This document shows positions 30,733 through 40,376 of a DNA stretch of 64,000 nt, piece after piece. The DNA lies in assembly GCA_028278225.1 (NCBI GenBank), contig JANQEU010000081.1, positions 1 to 64,000 of the forward strand, given 5' to 3'. Origin of the DNA: Cyclobacteriaceae bacterium. Lineage in GTDB: Bacteria > Bacteroidota > Bacteroidia > Cytophagales > Cyclobacteriaceae. The translations under genes were made by a program, and so were the position numbers. The first letter of the stretch is position 1, and every line of letters begins with the position of its first letter. The notes under the pieces are model-generated. The model was given only the letters and a program-made list of their open reading frames with translations, made no database searches and was not told the DNA's origin.

Positions 30733-31956
30733 ATGAGTTCCATATTCAAAAAACTTGGGCCCGCAACCATGGTAGCGGCTGCATTCATTGGCCCGGGTAC
30801 AGTTGTGACCTGTTCGATTGCGGGGGCATCTTTTGGTTATTCTTTGATTTGGGCATTGGTATTCAGCGTCATTGCCACAATTTTCTTACAGGAGATGACC
30901 GGGAGACTGGGTGCGATAAAGGGAATGGGACTCTCGGATGCAATTCGGGTCGGGTTAAGTAACAGATACCTCAGAACTGTTATGACCATCCTTTCATTAT
31001 TGGCAATTCTTGTGGGTAACGCTGCTTATCAATCAGGGAACATCACCGGCGCCACCCTTGGATTGAGCGAACTTGTCCCTGGTGACTTTTCCATGGCCGG
31101 CAAGAACCTTTTCATTATCTGGATACTGGGATCCATTGCTTTCATCCTCCTGTATTTTGGAAAATACAAGCTGATTGAGAAAACACTCGTAATCCTCGTT
31201 TCGCTGATGAGCCTTATCTTCTTATTTACGGTAATCGTCTTACCAGTCAATATTTTTGAAATATTCAGAGGTGCCTTCATACCCACTTTTCCTGATAATT
31301 CACTGTTTGTCGTAATGGCATTGATCGGTACGACCATAGTTCCCTACAACTTCTTCCTGCATTCATCGGCAGTGGCCACAAAGTGGAGCGGGGCCGAACA
31401 TCTTAGAACGGTTAGAGCCGATGTTTTGGTGTCAGTTATTTTAGGCGGGATCATTTCTATTCTTATTATAATCACCTCAGCTGCTACATTGTACGTCAAC
31501 GGTCAGGAGGTTACAGGTCTTGCTGACCTGGCCACTCAGCTAAGGCCCCTTCTTGGAGAATATTCTACAATAATGCTCTCAGTTGGGATCTTCTCAGCAG
31601 GGTTAACCTCAATGATCACGGCTCCTGTGGCCGCGGCATATACGGTTTCAGGTCTCTTGGGAAAGCAGTCATCATTCGGATCTGCTACCTTTAGATTAAG
31701 TTGGTTTGGTGTTCTTATCACGGGAGTAATAGTGGCCAGCTTAGGAATTAAACCGCTACTACTTATTCAAATTGCACAATTTGCAAATGGACTCTTATTA
31801 CCCGTAATTGGACTTTTCCTTATGATCGTAATGAATCAAAGGGATTTGAGAGAATTCCGAAACGGCTGGATTTCGAACACAGTTGGAGGATTTATAATTC
31901 TGATCATTACTTTTTTGGGTTTAAAAGGTATTTTGTCATCAATTCAAGTACTATGA
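30733..31956 (+). CDS. NRAMP-family transporter lacking the metal-binding motifs, probable 5-oxoproline uptake
   Basis: A 407-aa protein with about 11 hydrophobic helices and clear NRAMP architecture. In helix 1 the metal-binding DPGN is replaced by GPGT (residues 20-23). In helix 6 the M-P-H of metal transporters is V-P-Y (203-205; TTIVPYNFFLHSS). The residues that hold Mn2+/Fe2+ in this family are therefore missing. It overlaps pxpA by 4 nt (ATGA) and heads the 5-oxoprolinase operon. B. subtilis ycsG, also NRAMP-like, sits in the equivalent cluster. I infer that it imports 5-oxoproline or a related small molecule rather than metal. It lies directly behind the REP-like region. Confidence 0.85.
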   Translation: MSSIFKKLGPATMVAAAFIGPGTVVTCSIAGASFGYSLIWALVFSVIATIFLQEMTGRLGAIKGMGLSDAIRVGLSNRYLRTVMTILSLLAILVGNAAYQSGNITGATLGLSELVPGDFSMAGKNLFIIWILGSIAFILLYFGKYKLIEKTLVILVSLMSLIFLFTVIVLPVNIFEIFRGAFIPTFPDNSLFVVMALIGTTIVPYNFFLHSSAVATKWSGAEHLRTVRADVLVSVILGGIISILIIITSAATLYVNGQEVTGLADLATQLRPLLGEYSTIMLSVGIFSAGLTSMITAPVAAAYTVSGLLGKQSSFGSATFRLSWFGVLITGVIVASLGIKPLLLIQIAQFANGLLLPVIGLFLMIVMNQRDLREFRNGWISNTVGGFIILIITFLGLKGILSSIQVL

Positions 31957-32714
31957 AGTATTCGATAGATATAAACTGTGACCTGGGAGAAGGCTTTGGT
32001 AATTATCGAATCCCTGACGAAAAGGAACTGTTATCCGTAATCTCTTCGTGCAATATTGCCTGCGGTTTTCATGCGGGAGACCCGGTTGTTATTTCCGATA
32101 CCATTCAGCAGGCCCTCGAGCGTAATGTAAAAATTGGGGCACATCCATCTTACCCTGATTTACAGGGATTCGGAAGAAGGCAGATGTTTATGAAGCCGGA
32201 GGAATTACGGACGGCAATGCTATACCAGGTCAGCGCACTGAAAGGAATGGTAGAGGCTTATGGCGGACGATTGAGCCATGTGAAACCTCACGGTGCCCTG
32301 TACAATCACTCTGCGGGTGATATTGAAGTAGCCAAAATCATTTGTGGAGCGATTCATCAAATCGATCCGGACCTGGCTTATATGGGCATGCCAAACTCAT
32401 GTCATCAGGAAGCCGCAAAACAATTGGATCATCCCTTTCGGAGGGAGGGGTTTGGGGATCGCAAATACAATGATGACGGGATGCTCGTAAGTCGCACAAT
32501 TCGAGGATCTGTGTTGGACAGTCCGGAGGATGTTGCTGCCCAGATTATCCGAATGGTCATAGATCAGGAAGTAGAAACCGCAACAAATAAGAAAATTAAA
32601 ATGGAGGTCGACACCATTTGCATTCATGGAGACAACCCCGAAGCTTTACAGATATTGGCTCATCTACTGAGGGAGTTTGCGAAAAACCATATTGAAATCA
32701 CGGCTGACAAATGA
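31953..32714 (+). CDS. pxpA: 5-oxoprolinase subunit A
   Basis: A 253-aa LamB/YcsF-family protein. DINCDLGEGFGNYRIPDEKE, SCNIACGFHAGDPVVI, IGAHPSYPDLQGFGRRQM and HVKPHGALYN are the family's conserved segments, and TICIHGDNPEALQ closes the fold. With PxpB and PxpC it forms the ATP-dependent prokaryotic 5-oxoprolinase that converts 5-oxo-L-proline to L-glutamate. It overlaps its neighbours on both sides by 4 nt, indicating tight translational coupling. Confidence 0.95.
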   Translation: MKYSIDINCDLGEGFGNYRIPDEKELLSVISSCNIACGFHAGDPVVISDTIQQALERNVKIGAHPSYPDLQGFGRRQMFMKPEELRTAMLYQVSALKGMVEAYGGRLSHVKPHGALYNHSAGDIEVAKIICGAIHQIDPDLAYMGMPNSCHQEAAKQLDHPFRREGFGDRKYNDDGMLVSRTIRGSVLDSPEDVAAQIIRMVIDQEVETATNKKIKMEVDTICIHGDNPEALQILAHLLREFAKNHIEITADK

Positions 32715-33373
32715 AAGTTGATTTCTTTTTGATGGGGGATTCAATTATTGAAATGAGATTGGATTCCAGTCAGATTGAGATCTACCTGCAGCTTCAGGAT
32801 TTCATAAGCAGTCAAAAGCTGGTTGGGATCAGAGAATTCATCCCCACATCAACGGCCCTGGCATTTACATATGACCAGGATGAATTTGACCTGAGAGAAT
32901 TTGAAAATATACTCGGAAATTTCAGGGTTGATGAAAATGCTTATAGGCGGAGAAGAGAAATTTTAGAAATCCCGGTATGCTATGATACTTCACTGGGTAT
33001 AGATCTCGGGGAGCTTTCGGAAACCCTCAATTTGGAGATAAACGAAATCATTGAGTTTCATTGCGGATCCGAATACCAGGTGGCGATGTTTGGATTTGTT
33101 CCCGGATTCGTTTACCTGAATGGTTTGCCAGAGCCTTTGAGAGTCAAAAGGAAGGATTCGCCAAACCTGGCAATTCCACCTGGATCAGTAGCAATAGCAG
33201 GGGATCAGTGCGGCATTTATCCGGCCAAAGTCCCGGGCGGATGGCATGTTGTAGGCAGAACCCCCTTGAGTATGGTCGATTTCGATAGGGAAGACCCGTT
33301 TCCACTGGAATTGGGTCAACTTGTGAAATTCCGTCCAATAGAATTGAAAGAATTTAACGCGTACAATGATTGA
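32711..33373 (+). CDS. pxpB: 5-oxoprolinase subunit B
   Basis: A 220-aa KipI/allophanate hydrolase subunit 1-type protein. The conserved core is EIPVCYDTSLGIDLGELSET, MFGFVPGFVYLNGLP, RKDSPNLAIPPGSVAIAGDQ and YPAKVPGGWHVVGRTPL. It pairs with PxpC (KipA type). It overlaps pxpA by 4 nt and pxpC by 8 nt. In B. subtilis the same pair was first described as the KipI/KipA sporulation-kinase regulators; in this context the oxoprolinase role is clear. Confidence 0.94.
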   Translation: MKVDFFLMGDSIIEMRLDSSQIEIYLQLQDFISSQKLVGIREFIPTSTALAFTYDQDEFDLREFENILGNFRVDENAYRRRREILEIPVCYDTSLGIDLGELSETLNLEINEIIEFHCGSEYQVAMFGFVPGFVYLNGLPEPLRVKRKDSPNLAIPPGSVAIAGDQCGIYPAKVPGGWHVVGRTPLSMVDFDREDPFPLELGQLVKFRPIELKEFNAYND

Positions 33374-34280
33374 AATTCTGAATACGGGTTCGCTGATGAC
33401 CATACAGGACAATGGAAGGTTCGGTTACCGGAAGTTTGCCGTTCCGGAATCGGGAGCTCTTGACCAATACAGTGCGCGACTGGCGAATTGGTTAGTGCAC
33501 AAAAATGAAAACCATCCGTTGATAGAGACCATTCTCAGTGGGGCCAGAATAAAGTTTCATGAAACAATGGCTGTGGGAGTTACCGGCGCTGCAGCAGGGT
33601 GTCATGTTAACGGGAAGTTCGTGCCAGATCAAAAAACGATCTATGTTCAAAAAGGTGATACCCTGGAGATCAGGGAAACCAATGAAGGTCTGGCAACCTA
33701 TATCTCTTTTTCAGGGGATATTGAAATGAAAGAAATTTTAGGATCAGTCGCGACTTACATGAATTCGAAGCTTGGCGGAATTAACGGCGAAGCCCTGAAA
33801 AAGGGCGATCAGTTAATTATTAGGGCACAGGATTGTGCGGTAAGAGAAATCCCCCGGGACTTGCAAAGAAGATTTACAAAATCATACTCGATCCGCCTCA
33901 TGAAGGGTCCTGAATATGACCTGATGGAGGACCAGGCAAAAAAATCTTTGCTTTCAAGTCCTTTCAGAGTATCGGAAAAGAGTAACCGGATTGGATTCCG
34001 CTTGTTGGGCGAAGACTTACATGCCAGCACCTATGATATTGCATCACGTCCTGTTTTCAGGGGTACTGTACAGCTAACACCTTCGGGACCTATCCTGCTA
34101 ATGAATGATTGCCAGACAACAGGCGGGTATCCTCGCATTGCCCAGGTAATACATGCGGATCTTGACTATTGCGGTCAATTGGCTCCGGGGAATACGGTCA
34201 GATTCAGGAAAGTGGATTTAAGGGAAGCCAGGATGCTTTGGAAAAATCTGCAGTCAAAATTCAAAGACATACTTGATTGA
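33366..34280 (+). CDS. pxpC: 5-oxoprolinase subunit C
   Basis: A 304-aa KipA/allophanate hydrolase subunit 2-type (biotin-dependent carboxyltransferase-like) protein. Signatures are SLMTIQDNGRFGYRKFAVPE, SGALDQYSARLANWLV, KSNRIGFRLLGE, and the C-terminal LLMNDCQTTGGYPRIAQVIH and GQLAPGNTVRFRKVDL. It is the last gene of the operon. Its stop codon lies inside a perfect 10-bp stem-loop separating it from the convergent floA. Confidence 0.94.
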   Translation: MIEILNTGSLMTIQDNGRFGYRKFAVPESGALDQYSARLANWLVHKNENHPLIETILSGARIKFHETMAVGVTGAAAGCHVNGKFVPDQKTIYVQKGDTLEIRETNEGLATYISFSGDIEMKEILGSVATYMNSKLGGINGEALKKGDQLIIRAQDCAVREIPRDLQRRFTKSYSIRLMKGPEYDLMEDQAKKSLLSSPFRVSEKSNRIGFRLLGEDLHASTYDIASRPVFRGTVQLTPSGPILLMNDCQTTGGYPRIAQVIHADLDYCGQLAPGNTVRFRKVDLREARMLWKNLQSKFKDILD

Positions 34281-34304
34281 GCGAGACTAACAGCCTCGCT
34301 CAAT
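34276..34304. terminator. Bidirectional stem-loop between pxpC and floA
   Basis: ATTGAGCGAG / CTCGCTCAAT: 10 bp perfect, 9-nt loop, placed between the convergent genes; the pxpC stop codon is within the left arm. T-tracts are weak on both sides. Confidence 0.55.
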
Positions 34305-34323
34305 ACTTGTAGTGGCTTTCGGA

Positions 34324-35346
34324 TTACTCTTTCTTTTTGCTTGAGGTCTTGCTTCCTCCGGCTATCGATTCTCTCATTTCCGTGTCAGCTTGAATATTCT
34401 GGAACTTGTAATAATCCATAATTCCCATATTTCCACTTCTAAATGCGTCAGCCATTGCCTTCGGAACCTCGGCCTCAGCTAAAATCACTTTTGCTCTCGC
34501 ATCCTGGGCTTTGGCGATCATTTCCTGCTCTTCAGCTACTGCCATGGCCCTTCTTTCTTCTGCTTTGGCTTCAGCCACTTTAAGGTCGGCTGCCGCCTGA
34601 TCAGTTTGAAGTTTTGCCCCGATATTGGCCCCGACATCCACATCAGCTATATCGATTGATAGTATTTCAAAAGCTGTCCCTGCATCAAGTCCTCTTTGCA
34701 AAACCAGTTTGGATATTTTATCAGGATTTTCAAGCACTTCTTTATGAGTGGCGGCCGATCCTACCGAAGTGACAATACCTTCACCTACTCTGGCTAAAAT
34801 TGTCTCTTCACCGGCGCCTCCAACCAACTGCTGGATATTTGCGCGAATCGTAACTCTTGCCTTGGCGACAAGTTGAATTCCATCTGCAGCTACTGCGGCT
34901 ACTGAAGGTGTGTTGATGACCTTGGGATTTACTGATATTTGTACTGCCTCAAAAACTTCACGTCCGGCCAGGTCAATTGCTGTTGCTTGTTTGAAAGTCA
35001 GATTAATATTGGCTTTATCGGCGGATATTAATGCCTTTATAACTTGTGGTACATTACCGCCGGCCAGGTAGTGGGTTTCCAGGTCTGATGCCTTCAGTTT
35101 CCTCCTTTCATCACTGCCTGGTATATCTTCTGAAATCGTCAAGCCTGCCTTCGTTGCAGTGATCAGCGAGTTTACAACTATTGATGGCGGAACTTTCCTG
35201 ATTCGCATAAACACCAACTCCAGAAGTCCCACACGGACCCCTGAGAATATGGCGGTAATCCACAGGTTGATCGGTACAAAATACAGGAAAATAAAGAAGC
35301 CAACTATTATGGCGAAAATGATTAGTACTAAAGAAAGACTGCCCAT
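34324..35346 (-). CDS. floA: Flotillin-like protein FloA
   Basis: A 340-aa bacterial flotillin of the FloA/YqfA type. An N-terminal membrane hairpin ([20 protein letters not shown], then [20 protein letters not shown]) is followed by the PHB-like domain ([40 protein letters not shown]). A C-terminal Ala/Glu-rich coiled coil ([19 protein letters not shown]) and a Ser/Lys tail end the protein. It organises membrane microdomains. It lies 1 nt after the NfeD-like gene, the usual nfeD-floA pair. Confidence 0.95.
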   Translation of the reverse strand: MGSLSLVLIIFAIIVGFFIFLYFVPINLWITAIFSGVRVGLLELVFMRIRKVPPSIVVNSLITATKAGLTISEDIPGSDERRKLKASDLETHYLAGGNVPQVIKALISADKANINLTFKQATAIDLAGREVFEAVQISVNPKVINTPSVAAVAADGIQLVAKARVTIRANIQQLVGGAGEETILARVGEGIVTSVGSAATHKEVLENPDKISKLVLQRGLDAGTAFEILSIDIADVDVGANIGAKLQTDQAAADLKVAEAKAEERRAMAVAEEQEMIAKAQDARAKVILAEAEVPKAMADAFRSGNMGIMDYYKFQNIQADTEMRESIAGGSKTSSKKKE

Positions 35347-35347
35347 A

Positions 35348-35821
35348 TTATGATTCAGTTATAGGTTCTACAAATATTTTATTCTGTTCAATTTTTATGA
35401 TTCTCACCTTGCTTTTCTCCCGCACATATCCACCCATCGACCGTACCTCTACCTCTTGTTCATTGAAGAGGGCCTTGCCTATTGGTTTCAGGGACGAAAT
35501 GGATTCACCTTCCTCTCCCACCTGCAGATCCTGTTTAAACTCCTCATTGAATTTGGAGTCCATCGTTTTCTTTAGCGAAAACTTTTCCCAGGATTTTGTT
35601 TTTAACGAGTAAACCAGTGCAATCAGGCAGAAAACACCTGTGATGACTAAGGTAATGATACCGGTTGAAGTGCCGAAATCCTGGAAAGCTACATAAATAC
35701 CATAGCCCATGCATGCCAAGCCGCCTATCCCGACGATAGTTGTCCCAGGCACAAAAACAATTTCAATAATAATCAGGATTATGCCGAGTACAATAAAGCC
35801 GATGATCATTAACCATTCCAT
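35348..35821 (-). CDS. NfeD-like membrane protein
   Basis: A 157-aa protein. Three hydrophobic helices ([54 protein letters not shown]) precede a C-terminal OB-fold-like domain ([40 protein letters not shown]). This is the short NfeD form without the ClpP-like protease part. It partners FloA, encoded directly downstream, and probably shares a transcript with proS 9 nt upstream. Confidence 0.9.
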   Translation of the reverse strand: MEWLMIIGFIVLGIILIIIEIVFVPGTTIVGIGGLACMGYGIYVAFQDFGTSTGIITLVITGVFCLIALVYSLKTKSWEKFSLKKTMDSKFNEEFKQDLQVGEEGESISSLKPIGKALFNEQEVEVRSMGGYVREKSKVRIIKIEQNKIFVEPITES

Positions 35822-35830
35822 TCCTCAAAC

Positions 35831-37303
35831 TTAATAGGCTCTTGCGAACAATACTTTTTGCTTTGAAGGTTTTCCTGTTACCATACACTTTCCTGACTCC
35901 TCAGGAGAATTTAGTGGAATGCAGCGAATCGTTGCTTTCGTTTCTTCTTTTATTTTCTCTTCGGTTTCCTCTGTGCCATCCCAGTGTGCATATATAAATC
36001 CACCTTCCTCGATTTTATTCCTGAATTCATCATAAGTTTCTACATGGCACGTGTTTTCCGTTCTGAAATTTAATGCTTTTTGATAGATATTATCCTGAAT
36101 TTCGTCAAGCAAATCCGGTATCTTATCTATTGCTTCATTGCGTGGCATGACTACCTTCTCCTTTGTATCCCTTCGGGCGATTTCTACAGTTTCATTCTCC
36201 AGGTCTCTCGGCCCGATAGCTATGCGGATGGGTACACCTTGCAGTTCATATTGTGCAAATTTCCAACCGGGTTTCTGTGAATCCCTGTCATCATATTTTA
36301 CAGTGAGCCCCTTAGCCTTCAGCGAATCCCTGATCTTACTGGCCACTTCAGAGATGGCGGGCAGTTGATCGAGTCCCTTATAAATAGGAACGATTACAAC
36401 CTGATCCGGAGCCAGTTTAGGAGGCAGGATCAGACCATCGTCATCAGAATGCACCATTATCAACGCCCCCATCAATCTTGTGCTGGTCCCCCAGGATGTT
36501 CCCCATACAAAATCTTCATGCCCTTCCCTGGTAGCGAAACGAACGTCAAATGCTTTCGCAAAATTTTGCCCCAGAAAATGGGAAGTACCCGCCTGAAGCG
36601 CTTTCCCGTCCTGCATCAGTGCTTCAATACAGTAAGTATCGACAGCCCCGGCAAATTTCTCACTTTCTGTCTTGAGACCTTTGATAACAGGGGTTGCCAT
36701 GTAGTTTTCCACGAAATCGGCATAAACATTCAACATTTGGATCGTCTCATCAATGGCTTCCTGTTTTGTTGCATGAGCGGTATGGCCTTCCTGCCACAAA
36801 AACTCTGAGGTCCTCAAAAATAACCGGGTGCGCATTTCCCATCTGACCACATTAGCCCATTGATTGAGCAATAAGGGGAGATCACGATATGACTGGATCC
36901 AGTTTTTATAAGAATCCCAGATCACGGTTTCCGATGTTGGGCGAACAACTAATTCTTCTTCCAGCTTAGCCTCCGGATCTACGACGACACCTGTCTGATC
37001 CGAGCTGTTTTTCAGACGGTAGTGAGTGACAACAGCGCATTCCTTTGCGAATCCTTCCACGTGGTCCGCCTCCCGACTTAAATAGGACTTTGGAATGAAA
37101 AGAGGAAAATATGCATTTGAATGGCCGGTTTCTTTGAACATGTCATCCATTTGCCTTTGCATTTTCTCCCAGATCGCAAATCCATAGGGCTTGATCACCA
37201 TGCAACCTCTTACCGGACTGTTTTCGGCTAATTCAGCTTTTTTTACCAATTCATTATACCATAAAGAATAATCCTCCGATTTACTTGGAATTGCCTTGGC
37301 CAT
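35831..37303 (-). CDS. proS: Prolyl-tRNA synthetase (archaeal/eukaryote-like form, no editing insert)
   Basis: A 490-aa class II synthetase. Motif 2-type [20 protein letters not shown] and [14 protein letters not shown], the [20 protein letters not shown] segment, and the C-terminal anticodon-binding domain ([14 protein letters not shown]) with the extra zinc-type C-terminal part ending VLFARAY. The protein is short and lacks the ~180-aa INS editing domain of the E. coli type. Divergent from the Ser/Arg-rich protein gene; a TATATTTG box reads toward proS at 37371-37364. Confidence 0.96.
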   Translation of the reverse strand: MAKAIPSKSEDYSLWYNELVKKAELAENSPVRGCMVIKPYGFAIWEKMQRQMDDMFKETGHSNAYFPLFIPKSYLSREADHVEGFAKECAVVTHYRLKNSSDQTGVVVDPEAKLEEELVVRPTSETVIWDSYKNWIQSYRDLPLLLNQWANVVRWEMRTRLFLRTSEFLWQEGHTAHATKQEAIDETIQMLNVYADFVENYMATPVIKGLKTESEKFAGAVDTYCIEALMQDGKALQAGTSHFLGQNFAKAFDVRFATREGHEDFVWGTSWGTSTRLMGALIMVHSDDDGLILPPKLAPDQVVIVPIYKGLDQLPAISEVASKIRDSLKAKGLTVKYDDRDSQKPGWKFAQYELQGVPIRIAIGPRDLENETVEIARRDTKEKVVMPRNEAIDKIPDLLDEIQDNIYQKALNFRTENTCHVETYDEFRNKIEEGGFIYAHWDGTEETEEKIKEETKATIRCIPLNSPEESGKCMVTGKPSKQKVLFARAY

Positions 37304-37424
37304 TTATTTGTTTGATTTTTTGGTATAGTAATTGCTACAATCTAGGTGTAAAGTAAAAGGCCTCAAATATAGGGGTAGAAGGTGGAACTTATGAGTAGCA
37401 TTGGTTAATTTAAAGCTTGATATT

Positions 37425-38765
37425 ATGAAAAAGATCAGCTCATTCAAAAAATTGGTATTATCCACTCTTATGTTGGTGATCTGTGGTGGATTATCAGCCC
37501 AGGAGTATGATGATATGTACTTTACGAAAAAGGACAGGAAGAAAGTAAGCTACGAGCTGAAAAGCACATCCGATGATTCCCAGGCAACATACCAGGCCTA
37601 CACGGCGAACAGCTATACTGATAACTATTCGGCGAAACGAGTGAATCCGGAGTACATTGCAAAATATACAAGTCAGTCCAAGCAGTATTATACCGAGGAT
37701 ACCTTAAGAAATCCAAATTTCGGAGTGTACAATGAGTATTACCCGGAGGAAACGGAATACTATCCTGAAGAGGAAGAGGATCCTGTTATCATCAATAATT
37801 ATTATGGTACAAACTTCAATTCTCCATGGGTATCCAACAGGTGGAGGCCTTATGGTAGCATGATGTATAACCCATGGTCAGGATGGAACTGGGGATTTGG
37901 TATATCTTTTGGATCTCCGTGGTACTATGATCCCTTCTGGTATGATCCGTTTTTTGGGTATTCATATTACGATCCCTGGTATTGGAGGACCCCGTACTAT
38001 GGTTATTATGACCCCTTCTGGAGTCCATTCAGATACAACAGGTGGCGGTACAACAGCTATTACAATGGTTTTTATGACGGCTATTTTTATGGAGGCGGAT
38101 TTGGTGGTTATGTTGTGAGGGATGTGGCGGTCAGAAGATACATACGTGGTGGCAGGTATAACAGGGGTGGAGTTGTTGTGGGGAATAGCAGATCCACCGT
38201 GACCTCAAACAGATCTGCAACAGTGGCTTCAGATCAGCGGGGTTCATCCGGAAGGAGGGACTATAGCAGTACTCAAAATGAGTATTACAACAGGTCGACA
38301 AGAACAAGTACAAATAACGCGTACTCCCGCACCAGAGGTACTGCCTCCGGGAATAGATCCGGTTCAACAGCATACAGGCCGAATTCCAGGTACTCAGGTT
38401 CAGGAAATACCAGTAGTGGTACCTACAATAGCAGATCAAACAGATCTTCATATTCCGGTACTAACAGGTCTACTTCCGGGTCGGGAACCTCCAGGGTAGG
38501 TACTTCCTCATCCAGTTCCAGAAGATACAGCAGCGGGAGTAGCAGCTCCAGGTCCGGTACCTATAAAAACAGGAGCTATACACCGAGTAGCGGCTCCAGG
38601 TCCGGAAGCAGCTATAATAGAAGTAGCTCGAGCTCCAGGAGCTATTCAAGTGGAAGTAGTTCGAGAAGTAGTTATTCTTCCGGACGATCGTCATCTGGCT
38701 CCAGCAGAAGTAGCGGAAGCAGTCGATCATCATCAGGAGGTAGCAGATCAAGAAGAGGCGGATAG
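37425..38765 (+). CDS. Exported low-complexity protein: aromatic-rich middle, Ser/Arg-rich C-terminus
   Basis: A 446-aa protein. The signal peptide (KKLVLSTLMLVICGGLSAQ) is followed by a Tyr/Asp/Glu-rich part (EYYPEETEYYPEEEEDPVII). Residues ~130-225 are extremely rich in Tyr, Trp, Phe, Pro and Gly (PWYYDPFWYDPFFGYSYYDP). From about residue 260 to the end the composition is nearly only Ser, Arg, Gly, Tyr and Thr (SSSSSRSYSSGSSSRSSY, ending RSRRGG). No catalytic domain is visible. Similar low-complexity exported proteins occur in Bacteroidota without known function. I chose ATG 37425 rather than TTG 37401 because the signal peptide begins there. It is followed 24 nt later by the FadL-like gene. 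Confidence 0.8.
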   Translation: MKKISSFKKLVLSTLMLVICGGLSAQEYDDMYFTKKDRKKVSYELKSTSDDSQATYQAYTANSYTDNYSAKRVNPEYIAKYTSQSKQYYTEDTLRNPNFGVYNEYYPEETEYYPEEEEDPVIINNYYGTNFNSPWVSNRWRPYGSMMYNPWSGWNWGFGISFGSPWYYDPFWYDPFFGYSYYDPWYWRTPYYGYYDPFWSPFRYNRWRYNSYYNGFYDGYFYGGGFGGYVVRDVAVRRYIRGGRYNRGGVVVGNSRSTVTSNRSATVASDQRGSSGRRDYSSTQNEYYNRSTRTSTNNAYSRTRGTASGNRSGSTAYRPNSRYSGSGNTSSGTYNSRSNRSSYSGTNRSTSGSGTSRVGTSSSSSRRYSSGSSSSRSGTYKNRSYTPSSGSRSGSSYNRSSSSSRSYSSGSSSRSSYSSGRSSSGSSRSSGSSRSSSGGSRSRRGG

Positions 38766-38789
38766 TAGTTCACGGTAAATTTTGAAAAA

Positions 38790-40373
38790 ATGAAATTCTT
38801 TAGACTTATATTATTAAGTGCAGGATTGGTAGGTCTTTGCACAACGGTCAATGCCCAAATCGGATACTATAATGATGCATTGCTATTCAGTCAAACCAGC
38901 TACAATGGATCGGCCAGGGTACAGGGCATAGGAGGAACACAGGTGGCCCTGGGGGGTGATGTAAGTTTGGCGAATTCAAATCCGGCCGGCCTGGGCTTTT
39001 TCAACAGGAGTGTTTTTTCCATTACACCGGCACTGGATTTTAATACGTCAGATGCCAACTTCTTCGGCCAAAGCACTCACTCTTTCAAAAACAATTTCAA
39101 TTTCAACCAGATCGGAGGGGTAATCAATTACGGGAAAGGAGATATAGTTCAAAGTAAGTTTAAAGGAGGATCACTAGCCATATCACTAAACAGGATTAAC
39201 AATTTCCACAATGAGATCAACTACGACAATTACAACAATGAGAGCTCTGTTGTGGACTCATTTATTGACGCTGTAGGGGATGCGTTTCCTGAGGACCTGG
39301 GGGGACTAAACGGAGCGGCGTATGATCACTTTCTGATAGAAGAAGCGGACTATAACTCCGATATCGATTATTTCCTGGATGAGGTAAACGGCAGAACGTA
39401 TATCACACCGAATTTTGGAGATGGAACTATTGAAGGTTACTCATCCCTGGTTGGCAGGTTTGCCGGATCCTTACCAAGGCAAAATGAGGTGCTTGAACTC
39501 CGGGGGGCTCAATATCAATTCAATGTTGCGTGGGGAGGTAATTATGATGACAGATTATACTTTGGGGGAGGAATCGGGATACAATCCGTTGATTACACAC
39601 AAAAGAGGACTTTCCTGGAAACAGAATATGCCTTTGGGGATGGCTCACCTGATAATATTCTCAATGCAATCGAAATTACGGACAGGCTGGATATCGAGGG
39701 AGCCGGTATCAATGCAACCGTTGGATTGATTGCCAGACCGGTCGAGTATGTAACGATTGGGATTTCCTACATTTCTCCAACATACCTGGCACTGAATGAG
39801 GAAAGTGACTACATATTTTCTACGGATTGGAATTCCAACTATTCATACATATCAGGAACGGATACGACCGAACTGGGCTTTATATCAACAGCCAGTGATA
39901 TCTTTATTTCAGATTACACACTTAAGACGCCTTCGAAAGTTAACCTGGGAACGGCATTATTTTTGGGCAAATACGGATTTGTGTCAGGAGATCTGGAGTT
40001 TGTTGATTACTCAAACGCTCTTTTGAAATCAAGTGATTTCGTGGTGACTGAAGACAACAATGCCATCAAGGACATATACGAATCAGTAGTGAATTTCAGA
40101 ATGGGGGGAGAGTTGAGATTTGAAGAGATCAGGGTTAGGGGAGGATATTCCCGGCAGGCTGACCCTTACAAGAACAGCGAGTACGACCGGACAATATCCA
40201 GTACGTCTTTTGGCCTTGGATACAGAACACGTGACTATTTCGTGGATCTGGCGTTGATTAACAGAAAGGGCAATAATTTCTACAATCCTTATACACTGGC
40301 CTCTGACTCACCCGTAGTGGAATTGGAAAATGAAACAACCACCTTGGCCGTGACAGTTGGATTTACATTTTGA
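38790..40373 (+). CDS. Outer-membrane transport protein, OmpP1/FadL/TodX-like
   Basis: A 527-aa outer-membrane barrel. A signal peptide (LILLSAGLVGLCTTVNAQ) is followed by YYNDALLFSQTSYNGSARVQ and GGTQVALGGDVSLANSNPAG, the FadL-type N-terminal hatch signature (ALGGDxSxxxxNPAGL). Many alternating strands end in a terminal aromatic (LAVTVGFTF), typical of Omp85-inserted barrels. The family transports hydrophobic compounds. The substrate is unknown here. It is convergent with aroK, with only 3 nt between the stops. Confidence 0.85.
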   Translation: MKFFRLILLSAGLVGLCTTVNAQIGYYNDALLFSQTSYNGSARVQGIGGTQVALGGDVSLANSNPAGLGFFNRSVFSITPALDFNTSDANFFGQSTHSFKNNFNFNQIGGVINYGKGDIVQSKFKGGSLAISLNRINNFHNEINYDNYNNESSVVDSFIDAVGDAFPEDLGGLNGAAYDHFLIEEADYNSDIDYFLDEVNGRTYITPNFGDGTIEGYSSLVGRFAGSLPRQNEVLELRGAQYQFNVAWGGNYDDRLYFGGGIGIQSVDYTQKRTFLETEYAFGDGSPDNILNAIEITDRLDIEGAGINATVGLIARPVEYVTIGISYISPTYLALNEESDYIFSTDWNSNYSYISGTDTTELGFISTASDIFISDYTLKTPSKVNLGTALFLGKYGFVSGDLEFVDYSNALLKSSDFVVTEDNNAIKDIYESVVNFRMGGELRFEEIRVRGGYSRQADPYKNSEYDRTISSTSFGLGYRTRDYFVDLALINRKGNNFYNPYTLASDSPVVELENETTTLAVTVGFTF

Positions 40374-40376
40374 TGA

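Noticed and set aside
33366-34280. Urea carboxylase/allophanate hydrolase role for the pxpB/pxpC pair
   Set aside because: pxpA is directly upstream and no allophanate hydrolase domain or urea genes are present.
37522-38751. Several 64-106 aa ORFs in other frames of the low-complexity protein
   Set aside because: Repetitive codons leave stop-free frames on both strands; only the 37425 frame has a signal peptide and ordered composition blocks.
38150-38765. Possible CRISPR or tandem DNA repeat in the Ser/Arg-rich coding region
   Set aside because: The repetition is of short amino-acid motifs with varied codons and no constant repeat-spacer length.
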